Shown: in pieces, positions 14,784 to 24,000 of the stretch | How the letters are laid out: each line of letters starts with the position of its first letter | How positions within the stretch are numbered: the stretch's first letter is position 1 | IMG/VR virus record: IMGVR_UViG_3300025115_000016 | Span: 1-52,615 of that record | DNA: 52,615 nt | DNA from: a virus | Direction: 5' to 3' (one strand) | Program-made: the position numbers and the translations under genes | The notes under the pieces: generated by a model | Told to the model about the DNA's origin: nothing | The model's database searches: none | What the model saw: the letters and a program-made list of their open reading frames with translations, nothing else

Positions 14784-15379
14784 TCATGGACTTCCTGAAA
14801 GAAGCGGTGCAGGCGCGAAGCGATGAACTTGGATTCCAATACGTCCCGTCCCAATCGGAGATCATGGAGTCCATACAAGCCGACAGCAACCGGCGATTCA
14901 GCGAACCGACTCTGTTCGAAGAAGCGACCGGAGGCAGTACGCAAAGCGAAACCCAAGAGAGATTTCCCGAAGAGGGATTCTCCAGTGTGCCGCAGGCACG
15001 CATCGAGATATTAGGTAAGCAGTTCCTCTCCGCAAAGAAGCAGGACAGAAGGGCTCTGTTCAACGAGGCGTTCAAAGAAGCGCGAAGAGCGGGGATGCAG
15101 GAGTTCTCGTTTGCAGGCAGGCGCTATACAACCGAACTTGCCGTGCCGGCCCCTAAGCCGAAGATCATTCCTGTTCCAATCCCGGTCGAGGACGCTCGCG
15201 GGAAAGCCCAAATGACGGATGCCACAAAGGCAGAGTTCGATCGGTTCCACGGACTCGGAATGACTCCACCGAAAGAAGTTAATCTTCGCCAAAATAATTC
15301 CAGATTGGAATATGGGGTGAACAAAGAGCAGGTTGGCAGGATGCTTCAGGGATTATTCGGAACTAAACTATGGTATTGA
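14780..15379 (+). CDS. Hypothetical head-region protein
   Basis: The 199-residue protein begins in an ATGA overlap with the portal stop after GAAAGGAAA; a second ATG at 14786 is possible. It is rich in Glu, Gln and Pro. A central patch QDRRALFNEAFKEARRAGMQEFSFAGRRYTTEL resembles short segments found in phage and structural proteins that mark a folded helix-strand unit. The flanks look disordered. It could be a minor head or internal protein. Confidence 0.65.
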   Translation: MIMDFLKEAVQARSDELGFQYVPSQSEIMESIQADSNRRFSEPTLFEEATGGSTQSETQERFPEEGFSSVPQARIEILGKQFLSAKKQDRRALFNEAFKEARRAGMQEFSFAGRRYTTELAVPAPKPKIIPVPIPVEDARGKAQMTDATKAEFDRFHGLGMTPPKEVNLRQNNSRLEYGVNKEQVGRMLQGLFGTKLWY

Positions 15380-15407
15380 CTTTGCTTCACTAAATCACTT
15401 ATATTTG
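15376..15407 (+). promoter_or_regulatory. Bacteroidota-type promoter before scaffold and capsid
   Basis: TTGACT (15376-15381) and TATATTTG (15400-15407) are 18 bp apart. It overlaps the preceding stop and serves the scaffold and major capsid genes, which must be highly expressed. Confidence 0.8.
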
Positions 15408-15438
15408 TACCGTACTATATACAGAAAGGATACTCACA

Positions 15439-16296
15439 ATGAGTACCAATGCAAACAGAGCAGGCGTTGCTGATCCGACATATCCAGGGACTGTGTTGGA
15501 CCCAAACGATGTTCATGACGCAGCAGATGAACCGGGACAAGATGTGCTGTCTCAATTCGGCGAACAGATCACTCCTCCGGCGAAGCCCGCCGCAAAGCCG
15601 AATGCTGAGCAAGACATCGATGTTGATGAACACGGTGTTCCTGTCGATCCCAAACTTCGGGGACGATATGAATATCATCAATCCCGCGCAGGCAAGGCGG
15701 AAGCCCGGATCAAAGAACTCGAAGAACAACTCAGCGGAGTTAAACCTATTCTGCCCCTGATCGAAGCAATGAGGCGAGACGAATCGTTGCTGCGAGATGT
15801 ACAAACTCGTCTTACGGGTACTAAGCCGTTGGAAGCGCCACAGAGGCCGGACAATTACAGCGAGGCCGAAGCGTACTCCAATCCTGAGTCCACATCCTTC
15901 AAGTATCGCGTCGAGTACGACAAGTACCGCGATGCAAAGATCGCGCAGGTCGAAAATGCTCTTGCGAAGCGTGCCGAAGCAGATCGCCAGCAGTACGAAA
16001 TGGCGAGACAGCAGCAGGCCGAACAGCAGAGGCTCCTTGAATTCCAGAATGAGATGGTCAAACTCGGACTGCCTCAGGAAGAGTTCAATGAGTTCTTCAC
16101 GACCATCGACAAAGCGTCGCCTGAAGAGATGTTAGAGTTCTACAATCTCAAAAAATCAAGGGCCAGTTCACGATCACAGACTCCGAGATTTAACGGCCGT
16201 CCCGGACAAGGCAGCGCTCCCAGGAGACCTGTCGCGTACGACGAGGATCCGAATGTCTTCGGAGACCAGCTTGTGAATCTGGCTAAACTCCTCTAA
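15439..16296 (+). CDS. Scaffolding protein
   Basis: The 285-residue acidic protein lies immediately upstream of the major capsid gene. A disordered Pro/Ala/Asp-rich N-terminus (1-80) is followed by coiled coils (AGKAEARIKELEEQL; long Gln/Glu/Ala stretch 170-210) and a C-terminal Arg/Ser-rich segment that would bind the capsid shell. This composition and order are typical of scaffolds, which guide prohead assembly and leave before maturation. AGAAAGG precedes the ATG. Confidence 0.82.
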   Translation: MSTNANRAGVADPTYPGTVLDPNDVHDAADEPGQDVLSQFGEQITPPAKPAAKPNAEQDIDVDEHGVPVDPKLRGRYEYHQSRAGKAEARIKELEEQLSGVKPILPLIEAMRRDESLLRDVQTRLTGTKPLEAPQRPDNYSEAEAYSNPESTSFKYRVEYDKYRDAKIAQVENALAKRAEADRQQYEMARQQQAEQQRLLEFQNEMVKLGLPQEEFNEFFTTIDKASPEEMLEFYNLKKSRASSRSQTPRFNGRPGQGSAPRRPVAYDEDPNVFGDQLVNLAKLL

Positions 16297-16313
16297 CAGA
16301 AAGGGTATAAGTT

Positions 16314-17699
16314 ATGGCAACCATCACCGAACCTCGGACCCTGAGCAGAGGGCTTGACGATTCCACCGGCTTATCCGGGATTCTATTCACAGATCAGCGG
16401 CAATTCTACGTCAACCCTTTTCAGTATTCCGAACTCTGGCAATCAGCCACACCTTTCATCTCGGCAATGATCGAGCGGGCAAAGGTCATCACAAACCTTC
16501 CCGATCCGCTCTTCAAAATGTTCGAGCATGAAAATCCGTGGCGCAAACAGGAACTTGTCGTCGGAACAGGCGGCACGATTCCTAATGACGACACCGGTCT
16601 TGTCAATACGATCATCTTCGCATCGGCAACCGGACTGTTCTCAACCCAACACGTTTCCCTGAAGAACCTCATGTTCGAAGTATGGGATGCGACCAAGACG
16701 ACCAAGCGCGGCGTCGCTCTCTGTACGGGAGTCGGCTCAACCACAACGATGAACTTCAAGTCGATGAAAGCAGCGACCATCGCAGTGGAAACAGGCGACA
16801 TCTTCGTATGCATCGGCAGCGCGTATGGAACCGGCTCGGAAGCAGGCGAAGCGTGGGCGGACGATCTGAAGGTCGTATGGGGTTCCACGGGCATCCATCG
16901 TACTCCGGTGGAGATCGAAGGAACGCTTCTGGAAGCATCGCTTCGCGGTGCGAACAAGGAGCTTTCCCGTCTGCGTCTTCAGAAGTTGTACGAACACAAG
17001 ATCAACGAAAACCGGCGCCTCATGCGTTCGGTCAACCTGATCGGAACGAACCTGAAGAACAACGAATCGTTCACGGATAAAACCCGTACGGGCGCAACGA
17101 ACGGTTTGGGCGGGACATTCACACCGGCCAACCGCGTACGTACCCCTTACGGTCTGATACCGATGATCGAAGACTACGGGTCTGAAAGCGAAGACGACGA
17201 CACGCAAAATGTGTTCAATCGGAGCGGCGGACTTCAGTGGAATCAGTTCGTTGACGACGCCGAGAAGGTCATGCAGTACCAGAACTACGACGGTATGCGC
17301 GACTTCTTCGTCGGTCCGAAAGCAATGTCCTACTTCTCGAAGATCGATACTCAGGCGACCAACACCCGTCTGAAACTCGGCTTCGACATCAAGATGTCGG
17401 AAATGAGAAACAGCAAGCCCAACAGCCAGGGCTACAACTTCCGGTATCTCGAAACTCCGTTCGGCATCTGGCGCTTGATCCTCGATCCTTCGATGAAGTT
17501 CGAGTACAGCAACTACATGGTTTCTCCCACGTGGAACAACCTGTACTATGCTGTCTATCGCAGCTTCGTCTGGAAGACCGCCATCAAGGACAGCAAGTTC
17601 AATGGCTACGATGGAGTTAAGGACGAATATTTCAACGACACCGGTGTCGGTGCGACTCTCATCAAGTCACACTGCATCTACAAAGTGCCTACGGCATAA
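16314..17699 (+). CDS. Major capsid protein
   Basis: The 461-residue protein follows the scaffold gene by 17 bp, with AAAGGG before the ATG. The sequence has the feel of the HK97-fold SU10/DUF5309 group: an N-terminal arm, SATPFISAMIERAKV, a segment VEIEGTLLEASLRGANKELSRLRLQKLYEHKINENRRLM that would be the spine helix, and a beta-rich axial/periphery C-terminal half (FVGPKAMSYFSKI, YMVSPTWNNLYYAVYRSFV). It forms the icosahedral shell. Assignment rests on length, position and these patterns. Confidence 0.88.
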   Translation: MATITEPRTLSRGLDDSTGLSGILFTDQRQFYVNPFQYSELWQSATPFISAMIERAKVITNLPDPLFKMFEHENPWRKQELVVGTGGTIPNDDTGLVNTIIFASATGLFSTQHVSLKNLMFEVWDATKTTKRGVALCTGVGSTTTMNFKSMKAATIAVETGDIFVCIGSAYGTGSEAGEAWADDLKVVWGSTGIHRTPVEIEGTLLEASLRGANKELSRLRLQKLYEHKINENRRLMRSVNLIGTNLKNNESFTDKTRTGATNGLGGTFTPANRVRTPYGLIPMIEDYGSESEDDDTQNVFNRSGGLQWNQFVDDAEKVMQYQNYDGMRDFFVGPKAMSYFSKIDTQATNTRLKLGFDIKMSEMRNSKPNSQGYNFRYLETPFGIWRLILDPSMKFEYSNYMVSPTWNNLYYAVYRSFVWKTAIKDSKFNGYDGVKDEYFNDTGVGATLIKSHCIYKVPTA

Positions 17700-17716
17700 G
17701 AAAGGAAAACACCACT

Positions 17717-18271
17717 ATGAAGAAGCTATTAACAGTAATCCTTCTTGTGCTTGTTGCGTTCTCTTTCGCACAGGCACAGAAACCTTGGGTTGAAGGGAAC
17801 ATCGTCGGCGTCAAAGCATTCATGACCGGAAAGGTCTCGCTTGCTCTGGCCGACACCGCGACCTGCGACACGACCAAGGGAACAAGCGCCATCAACAGCG
17901 CCACGCTCTCCGGAGCAGCGATCAACCGAAAGAACATCCTCGTCGGATGGCAGGTGGTTGATACTGCAATCGCCGGAACGACAACGACCAATCCTACCGC
18001 ACGCATCGACGTTCAGGCGTCGTTCAACGGTACGTACTGGTTTCCTGTCAAAGACAGCGCAGTGACGAGCAAGGCGTTCAACAGCAAGGCCGCAACAGGG
18101 ATCCGCGGAGGCGGGTTCTTGACAGAGGTCGATGCAACGAGCTGGCAGTATCCGTACTACCGGCTGGTGCTGACGCCCACAAACGGCACTCTTGGAACTC
18201 AATCGACCGGCATCACTTCCGCCATTTGGAAGGTCGGACGGTTCCGTTTCGTAGTTGTACCGAAGTTCTAA
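17717..18271 (+). CDS. Beta-rich protein after the capsid gene, with Sec signal peptide
   Basis: The 184-residue protein starts with a strong signal peptide (1-20, AFSFAQA then Gln21). The mature part is Thr/Ala/Ser-rich with short strands (ARIDVQASFNGTYWFPV, GRFRFVVVPKF), like a jelly roll or Ig-type head-decoration protein. Position right after the major capsid gene favours a capsid decoration or head protein, but an N-terminal export signal conflicts with cytoplasmic assembly. Either the segment anchors it, or the protein is exported for another job. AGAAAGGAAA precedes the ATG. Confidence 0.7.
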   Translation: MKKLLTVILLVLVAFSFAQAQKPWVEGNIVGVKAFMTGKVSLALADTATCDTTKGTSAINSATLSGAAINRKNILVGWQVVDTAIAGTTTTNPTARIDVQASFNGTYWFPVKDSAVTSKAFNSKAATGIRGGGFLTEVDATSWQYPYYRLVLTPTNGTLGTQSTGITSAIWKVGRFRFVVVPKF

Positions 18272-18298
18272 GGGGGTGGGGAGGGTAACCTCCCCCTT
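18272..18298 (+). terminator. G/C-rich hairpin after the decoration-like gene
   Basis: GGGGAGG (18278-18284) pairs with CCTCCCC (18289-18295) across a GTAA tetraloop, and an alternative AAGGGGG/CCCCCTT pairing encloses it. CTTCTCTCT follows. It probably ends or trims the abundant capsid transcript before the tail genes. Confidence 0.6.
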
Positions 18299-18325
18299 CT
18301 CTCTACCTAAACAAACGAGGTTCCT

Positions 18326-19132
18326 ATGGCAGAAGTTATGTGGAGAACGCACGTTGAATCGCTTATTCAAACGGACCTTTCCCCCTTGAACGATCAGGCA
18401 AGCCTGTGGCTGAATCAATCCGCGCGTAAACTCCTGAACGTGGCACGCATCGACGATCCTGAACTCAAGCCGACAAAGAATACCGATAGTGGGACCGGAG
18501 TATCCATTGCGTACGACAACCGGGTTCTGTTTGCGGAAAAGAACGGACGCAGATGTTTGGTCGCACCGCAGGCAGACTATGGGAAATATGCCGATACAAA
18601 CAGCCTGATGCAGGCTCACGCATACACACCCGTTCTCGTCGTCAAGGACGACGGCAAGGCGTATGTATTGCCGTTGGGCGGCAACGTCTATACGATCAGC
18701 GCAGCAGCATACGACGACATTACCGATACAAACAATGCAGGGCTGTGGGGATCGTCCTCTCTTGGCAATCTTGCTATTATCGACGCCGCATTGCAGGCAA
18801 TGGGATACCTTATTGGAGTGCTTGAGGCAGACAGCCTCGACACCCAGTACGGCGCCCTGGACAGCGAGTACGCATCCTTATTAACGCAATATACCGCTCT
18901 GGCAACCGACCTCGACACCCAGGAAGACGTTGAACTTGCAACAGCCAAACTTAACGAGATCGGAACGAGACTTCAGGAAATGAAGGTCCGGCTGGATGCG
19001 CGTCTTGCCGACATCAAGAGCCGCATGGAGCTCTCAGGAATGAGCGTCGCCGGATACAAGGAGAAACTCGGAATGCTCAAACTGCGCTTCGACGAAGAAC
19101 TCAAACTTTATCTTATGAGGTCAATACAATGA
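18326..19132 (+). CDS. Putative head-tail connector protein
   Basis: In this 268-residue protein, residues 1-110 are mixed with polar loops, 110-150 are beta-rich (AYVLPLGGNVYTI), and 160-268 are helical with coiled-coil character (LDTQEDVELATAKLNEIGTRLQEMKVRL). It follows the capsid genes and overlaps the next gene (ATGA), the usual place for adaptor or neck proteins that extend the portal. No motif is diagnostic, so this is a positional call. A minor head protein is the alternative. Confidence 0.55.
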   Translation: MAEVMWRTHVESLIQTDLSPLNDQASLWLNQSARKLLNVARIDDPELKPTKNTDSGTGVSIAYDNRVLFAEKNGRRCLVAPQADYGKYADTNSLMQAHAYTPVLVVKDDGKAYVLPLGGNVYTISAAAYDDITDTNNAGLWGSSSLGNLAIIDAALQAMGYLIGVLEADSLDTQYGALDSEYASLLTQYTALATDLDTQEDVELATAKLNEIGTRLQEMKVRLDARLADIKSRMELSGMSVAGYKEKLGMLKLRFDEELKLYLMRSIQ

Positions 19133-19833
19133 CGACTCAACACATCATCGACCTTGTACACATTCATCATCCCAACCTCGGCGTAAGCCTTCTCGTTTCT
19201 TTGATCAACGCTTCTCAGAGGCGCTTTGTAAAGGAGTCCTACTGCCTTCCGGTAACCCAGCAGCTTCTCATCGGAGCGGGCAACGTGATCTTAAGCGGTT
19301 CAACCAGACTAAACCTCATTGAACTGAACAACTCAGACAGCTCCTTTACTCTTGAAGCCTATAAGGACGATACAGCTGATACCATCACGATAATTCCTTC
19401 GACATTGGTACTGTTCTATACGGGATTCACTCAGAGGGCCGCTGACGGACACATTATCAACGTCATATCGGTAATGATCAATGAGGACGGTACGGTGTAC
19501 TTCTACGATCAGTACGGCAACGGCATCAGCGAATTTCCAAGCGACCTTGCCTACCTGGACGTACACTATGTGGCGGTTCCTACGACGTTGACCACTACGA
19601 CGTTGACAACTGCATTGGACATCGATCAAGACTATCGGGAAGCGATCGCCAACGAGATCATCGGGAACTACTATGTCGGTAAACAGGGAATGCCTGCGCT
19701 GGATCAACTGACGACTGCCAAGCACTTCAAGAACCTGTATCTCGAGCAACTCAACAAGGCGCGTTCATACTATCGCAAGAGTAAGAGTACGATCAGTGTG
19801 ACGGTGCCTGCATCAGAGGAATTCTCCTCGTGA
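19129..19833 (+). CDS. Putative adaptor or tail-tube-type protein
   Basis: The 234-residue protein begins with a helical segment, has a beta-rich centre (VILSGSTRLNLIEL, TVYFYDQYGNGI), then a helix pattern ALDIDQDYREAIANEIIGNYYVGKQGMPALDQ found near the C-terminus of many podovirus adaptor proteins (the acidic/Tyr stretch packs on the portal). It overlaps both neighbours by four bases, giving tight coupling. It is likely part of the head-tail joint. Confidence 0.6.
   Translation: MTTQHIIDLVHIHHPNLGVSLLVSLINASQRRFVKESYCLPVTQQLLIGAGNVILSGSTRLNLIELNNSDSSFTLEAYKDDTADTITIIPSTLVLFYTGFTQRAADGHIINVISVMINEDGTVYFYDQYGNGISEFPSDLAYLDVHYVAVPTTLTTTTLTTALDIDQDYREAIANEIIGNYYVGKQGMPALDQLTTAKHFKNLYLEQLNKARSYYRKSKSTISVTVPASEEFSS
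19816..19832 (+). promoter_or_regulatory. Ribosome site buried in a hairpin before a GTG start
   Basis: GAGGA (19816-19820) pairs with TCCTC (19825-19829) over an ATTC loop, directly before the GTG start at 19830. The stem hides the ribosome site, so this gene may be translated only when ribosomes finish the upstream gene, whose stop overlaps the GTG. Confidence 0.55.
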
Positions 19834-21011
19834 CGAGACTCGGAAGAACAATCGATGAACTCGACGAACTTTCTCTCGGAAGCATCTCCGATGCGTCGCT
19901 GCTTGCCATGCGCGACATGTCCTTGCCGAAGACTCACCCAAACGCCACAAAGTACTTCTCTGTCGCCGCACTCAAGTCCCTGATCGCTGCTATCGGGGAC
20001 TCCGCACTCCGCAAGGGGACGGTCTCGCTGACAGCGAACACTCCGACGTCGGTAGTCTTCTCTCAGCCGTTTACGAATCCATACTTCCTTGCCGTCAAAC
20101 GAGGTGAAGACTCCGCCGGCAGTCAGATAGGATGCGTTGTCAGCGAAGAAGGACAGGGCGGCTTCACGGTCACAGCAATGGAAGACTGCACGTTCTACTA
20201 CCTTGCCGTACAGAACATCGTGGGGATCGATCTTGAAGACATCATCTCTCCGGTTGACATTACCGACGTTCAGGACGACGACATACTTCGATATGATGCA
20301 TCGGAGGGAGTATGGAAGAATGTTCAACTTGAATCCGGCGACGCCAATGATCCTGGCGATATTTTTTTTATCAGAGATGACTTTGCTATTGGCAACGCAA
20401 CTTCCGGCAACGTCGGAGAACTCAGGTGGAGCTGGGCTACATCCATTGGCGGCAATGCGGTGCGACTCATTGATGAGATTGGTGCGATCGGACTATTTCA
20501 ACTGCAAACAGGGGCACAGCTCGCAAGCAATATAAGACTGTACTCTTTAGGCACAGGGCTTACGTTGAAATTTATACCTACTCAGCCGAATCAAACGCTG
20601 AAATGGAGAATTAAACTTGGACAGGCATCGGGAGCTCTGTTCAATGCGTACATCGGACTCGCTCAGGATTACGATACTCCCACGGGTGGAGGCAAAGACT
20701 TTGTTGGATTTCAATACTCTGCAAACAATGCAAATTGGCTATGTGTTTGTACGACGAGTTTCAGCGGTACAGAGCATACCAACAGCGGTGTTCCCGTTTC
20801 TACCGATTGGGTCACACTTGAGATCAGAACGAATTCGGATGCAACAGCGTACCAATTTTATATCAATGGCAATCTCGTTGTTACCCGCACAACCGATCTT
20901 CCATCTGCGACGTCCTGTTCTCCGCTTGTATGGCTTGGGAATACAGAGACAGCCGGAAAGACGCTCACGGTAGATTATTTCTACTATAAAATTACAGGGC
21001 TAACAAGATGA
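19830..21011 (+). CDS. Tail/receptor-binding protein with lectin-like C-terminus
   Basis: The 393-residue protein has a GTG start overlapping the upstream stop. The N-terminus (1-60) includes a segment KYFSVAALKSLI that recurs in tail fibres and baseplate proteins; 60-150 is beta-rich with many Gly and Thr. Residues 180-393 read as a jelly-roll lectin/LamG-like domain: DDFAIGNATSGNVGELRWSW, KDFVGFQYSANN, DWVTLEIRTNSDATAYQFYINGNLV, then a final strand YFYYKITG. It is probably a virion protein that binds host surface glycan. It ends in an ATGA overlap with the giant fibre gene. Confidence 0.7.
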   Translation: MTRLGRTIDELDELSLGSISDASLLAMRDMSLPKTHPNATKYFSVAALKSLIAAIGDSALRKGTVSLTANTPTSVVFSQPFTNPYFLAVKRGEDSAGSQIGCVVSEEGQGGFTVTAMEDCTFYYLAVQNIVGIDLEDIISPVDITDVQDDDILRYDASEGVWKNVQLESGDANDPGDIFFIRDDFAIGNATSGNVGELRWSWATSIGGNAVRLIDEIGAIGLFQLQTGAQLASNIRLYSLGTGLTLKFIPTQPNQTLKWRIKLGQASGALFNAYIGLAQDYDTPTGGGKDFVGFQYSANNANWLCVCTTSFSGTEHTNSGVPVSTDWVTLEIRTNSDATAYQFYINGNLVVTRTTDLPSATSCSPLVWLGNTETAGKTLTVDYFYYKITGLTR

Positions 21012-24000
21012 AAAATAAATTAGCATTGATATTTATACTGCTTTGTTCGATTTCCTATTCGCAGACGACGATCAAGATCAAAGCTCTGTACACCGACACT
21101 CTTCGCTCGAATATGGATACGGTACGCGTACAGTCGTATACGAGGTTCTATCGTCCTGCGTTCTTCGACTCGACGGTCAGGTTTCTTCCTTCGGCTTTAT
21201 TCAGATCTTCTTCCGACACCCTGGCAACGAGAGCATACGCGCGTTCTATTTCCGGTTCCGGCAGTGGGAGCGACGCACTTTTAGACTCGCTCCAAAGGCA
21301 CACAGACACACTGCTTGCTCACAACATCAGGATCAACGCAAAGCAAGATGCAAGCCAGAACCTAACGGACATCTCTTCCGCATCTACCGGGGATGACTTT
21401 CTACTTCAGTATGTTTCCGGAGCGGGAGCATGGGTCGGAAGAACTCCCGCGCAAGTAGCGTCTACAATGGGATTGAACTCTGCTTCGTACGTTGACTCTC
21501 TTCGTCTGATGACGCTCGATAAGACAGAGACCGCAACCGGACTAAAGACATTCGTCGAAGGAATTCTTGTCGGGGTGGCTGCTAACGATCAGGGCTATGT
21601 ATCGTTCTCAAATCCTACGACGACGAACCGTGTGGTACTTCAGTCTGCCACTGCAACAGCAACGAGGACGCAGACTCTTCAGAACAAATCCGGGACAGTG
21701 ATGCTCACCTCAGACACAACGTCTCTTTCCAACAGGATCAACGCTGTTCCCGATTCTTCTTACTACGTCACCAAGGGCACAACACAGGTTCTTACCGCTA
21801 CGAAGTATTTTACAAGGGGCATAAATACTGATACAATACGTTCTACCAACCCATCAGTAGGAATAAAAATGGATGGTTACTTTGATACACAAGATGCACC
21901 TGTAAAATTTGGAAGAACGAGCGTATATGGTGGAAGTATTGAATTGATAAGTGGTAGTCTCACATCCAAATCTTCGGTGATTGATTTTCAGGGCGTTGGA
22001 AATCAAGCACATACATTTCCAGACGCAAGCGGAACGCTGGCGCTTGTTGCCGATTCTGCCATAGTAGCCGCAGGTTACGGTCTTGACCTATCTCAATCGT
22101 TGCACACGTTCACGTTGACCGTTGACACTACGAATGAGATAGCGACGCTGTATGATGTATCGCAGAAACTCAACTCTGCCGACACCACATCATTGTCTAA
22201 TCGCATAAACCTAAAACTCACAGCATCCGATACAGCGTATTTCGTTTCGGTGGCAAAGCAAAATGCAACAACGCGGTTTGACTCTGTTCAGATCGGATTG
22301 GCTACCGCATACGGTGGGGTTATCAGAATGACGGACGGTGCAAGCGGGGTGCTTCGGATTGTTTCACCGCTAATATATTCTGGCGATTACATTGATACCC
22401 TTCCCAATGCAAGCGGAACATTTATGCTTCGGGGTGATACTTTGTCCTTGTCAAACAGGATCAACACGAAACTTAATGCATCCGATACAGCGTATTTCGT
22501 ATCAGTGGCAAAACAAAACGCCTCGACACGGTTTGACTCTGTTAGAGTCGGTAAAGAGCAAGAGGTTGAGGGTTCTATTCTTTTTAGCGACGGCGGTAAC
22601 GATTGGGGTAAATTGTATATTGGGAATTTATCTTCAGATAAAACATGGAGATTGCCCGATTCAACGGGAACGGTTGCGTTACTATCAAATCTACAACCGA
22701 TACCAAATCCCCTGTATCTTGGAAACGGCTCAGAGGCAGGTGAAATTATATTAAATTCTGGAACTGGTGAAGCACCGCAATCTTATACTCGCATAAGTTC
22801 TACACATAATACGGGCGATACAATCTTTATATCGTTCCCAATAGAATCAGGCGATCTGATGTTGCGGAGCGATACAACTTCATTAAATGACAGGATAAAC
22901 TTAAAACTTAACTCTTCTGACACAACTTATTTTGTCTCAAGAGGAAAGCAGAACAACAATACTTCCTTTGACACTGTTCTTGTTGGTATTTCATCTGCAC
23001 AAACAGGCGGTGTGAAATTCTCCGACGGTGCATCTGGCTATGGTATTTTAACAAACAAGAACGGTGCTAACGGGAAGGTGTGGACGTTACCCGACAGCAG
23101 CGGAACTCTTGCACTCAAAGAATATACGCTTAATCCGACACAGGTCGGAACTGCCTCTTACATGGATTCCAACCGTGTAGTAACAAACGATGAACAGAAC
23201 ACAAGAACACGCTTCGACTCGATACAGGTCGGACTTGCAACGGCACATCGTGGCTCTGTTGTGTTTACCGATGGTGCAAGTGGTAGTGGAAGGGTTGTTG
23301 CGCCGCTTATTTGGACTGCCTATCACACACAGACACTTCAAGATAAGTCTGGAAATATAATGCTGACTTCCGATACCGTATCTTTATCAAATCGCATTGA
23401 TACAAAATTTGCGAAATCAGATACGACATATCTTCACGCCTTAAAATTTGCAAACATTACTGATTCATTGTTGGCACATAGAAATTATATGGGGGCAAAC
23501 AGAGACTCGATTAAAAGGCACACGGATAGTTTGCTGTCTCACAACACAAGAATTAACGCAAAACAAAATACGATCCCGAACCTTGCGGATACGTCAAAAT
23601 ATATCGAATATGCCGACACAACGCTGTCGATCGCTATGCAATGGGAACTCAATAGAAAGTTGTGGATTACTGATACAACAGGTAAGTGGGCACCGAAAGG
23701 GATTTATATATTTCCTTCCGATACCGTATCTTTGTCTAATCGCATAAACCTGAAACTTAACGCAAGCGATACAGCGTCTCTTTCCAATAGAATAAATCTG
23801 AAACTTAACGCAAGCGATACAGCGTCTCTTTCCAATAGAATAAATCTGAAACTCAACGCATCTGACACAACTTATTTTGTCTCAAGAGGAAAGCAGAACA
23901 ACAGAACACGCTTCGACTCGATACAGGTCGGACTTGAAACGGCACATCGTGGCTCTGTTGTGTTTACCGACGGTGCAAGTGGTAGTGGAAGAGTTGTTGC

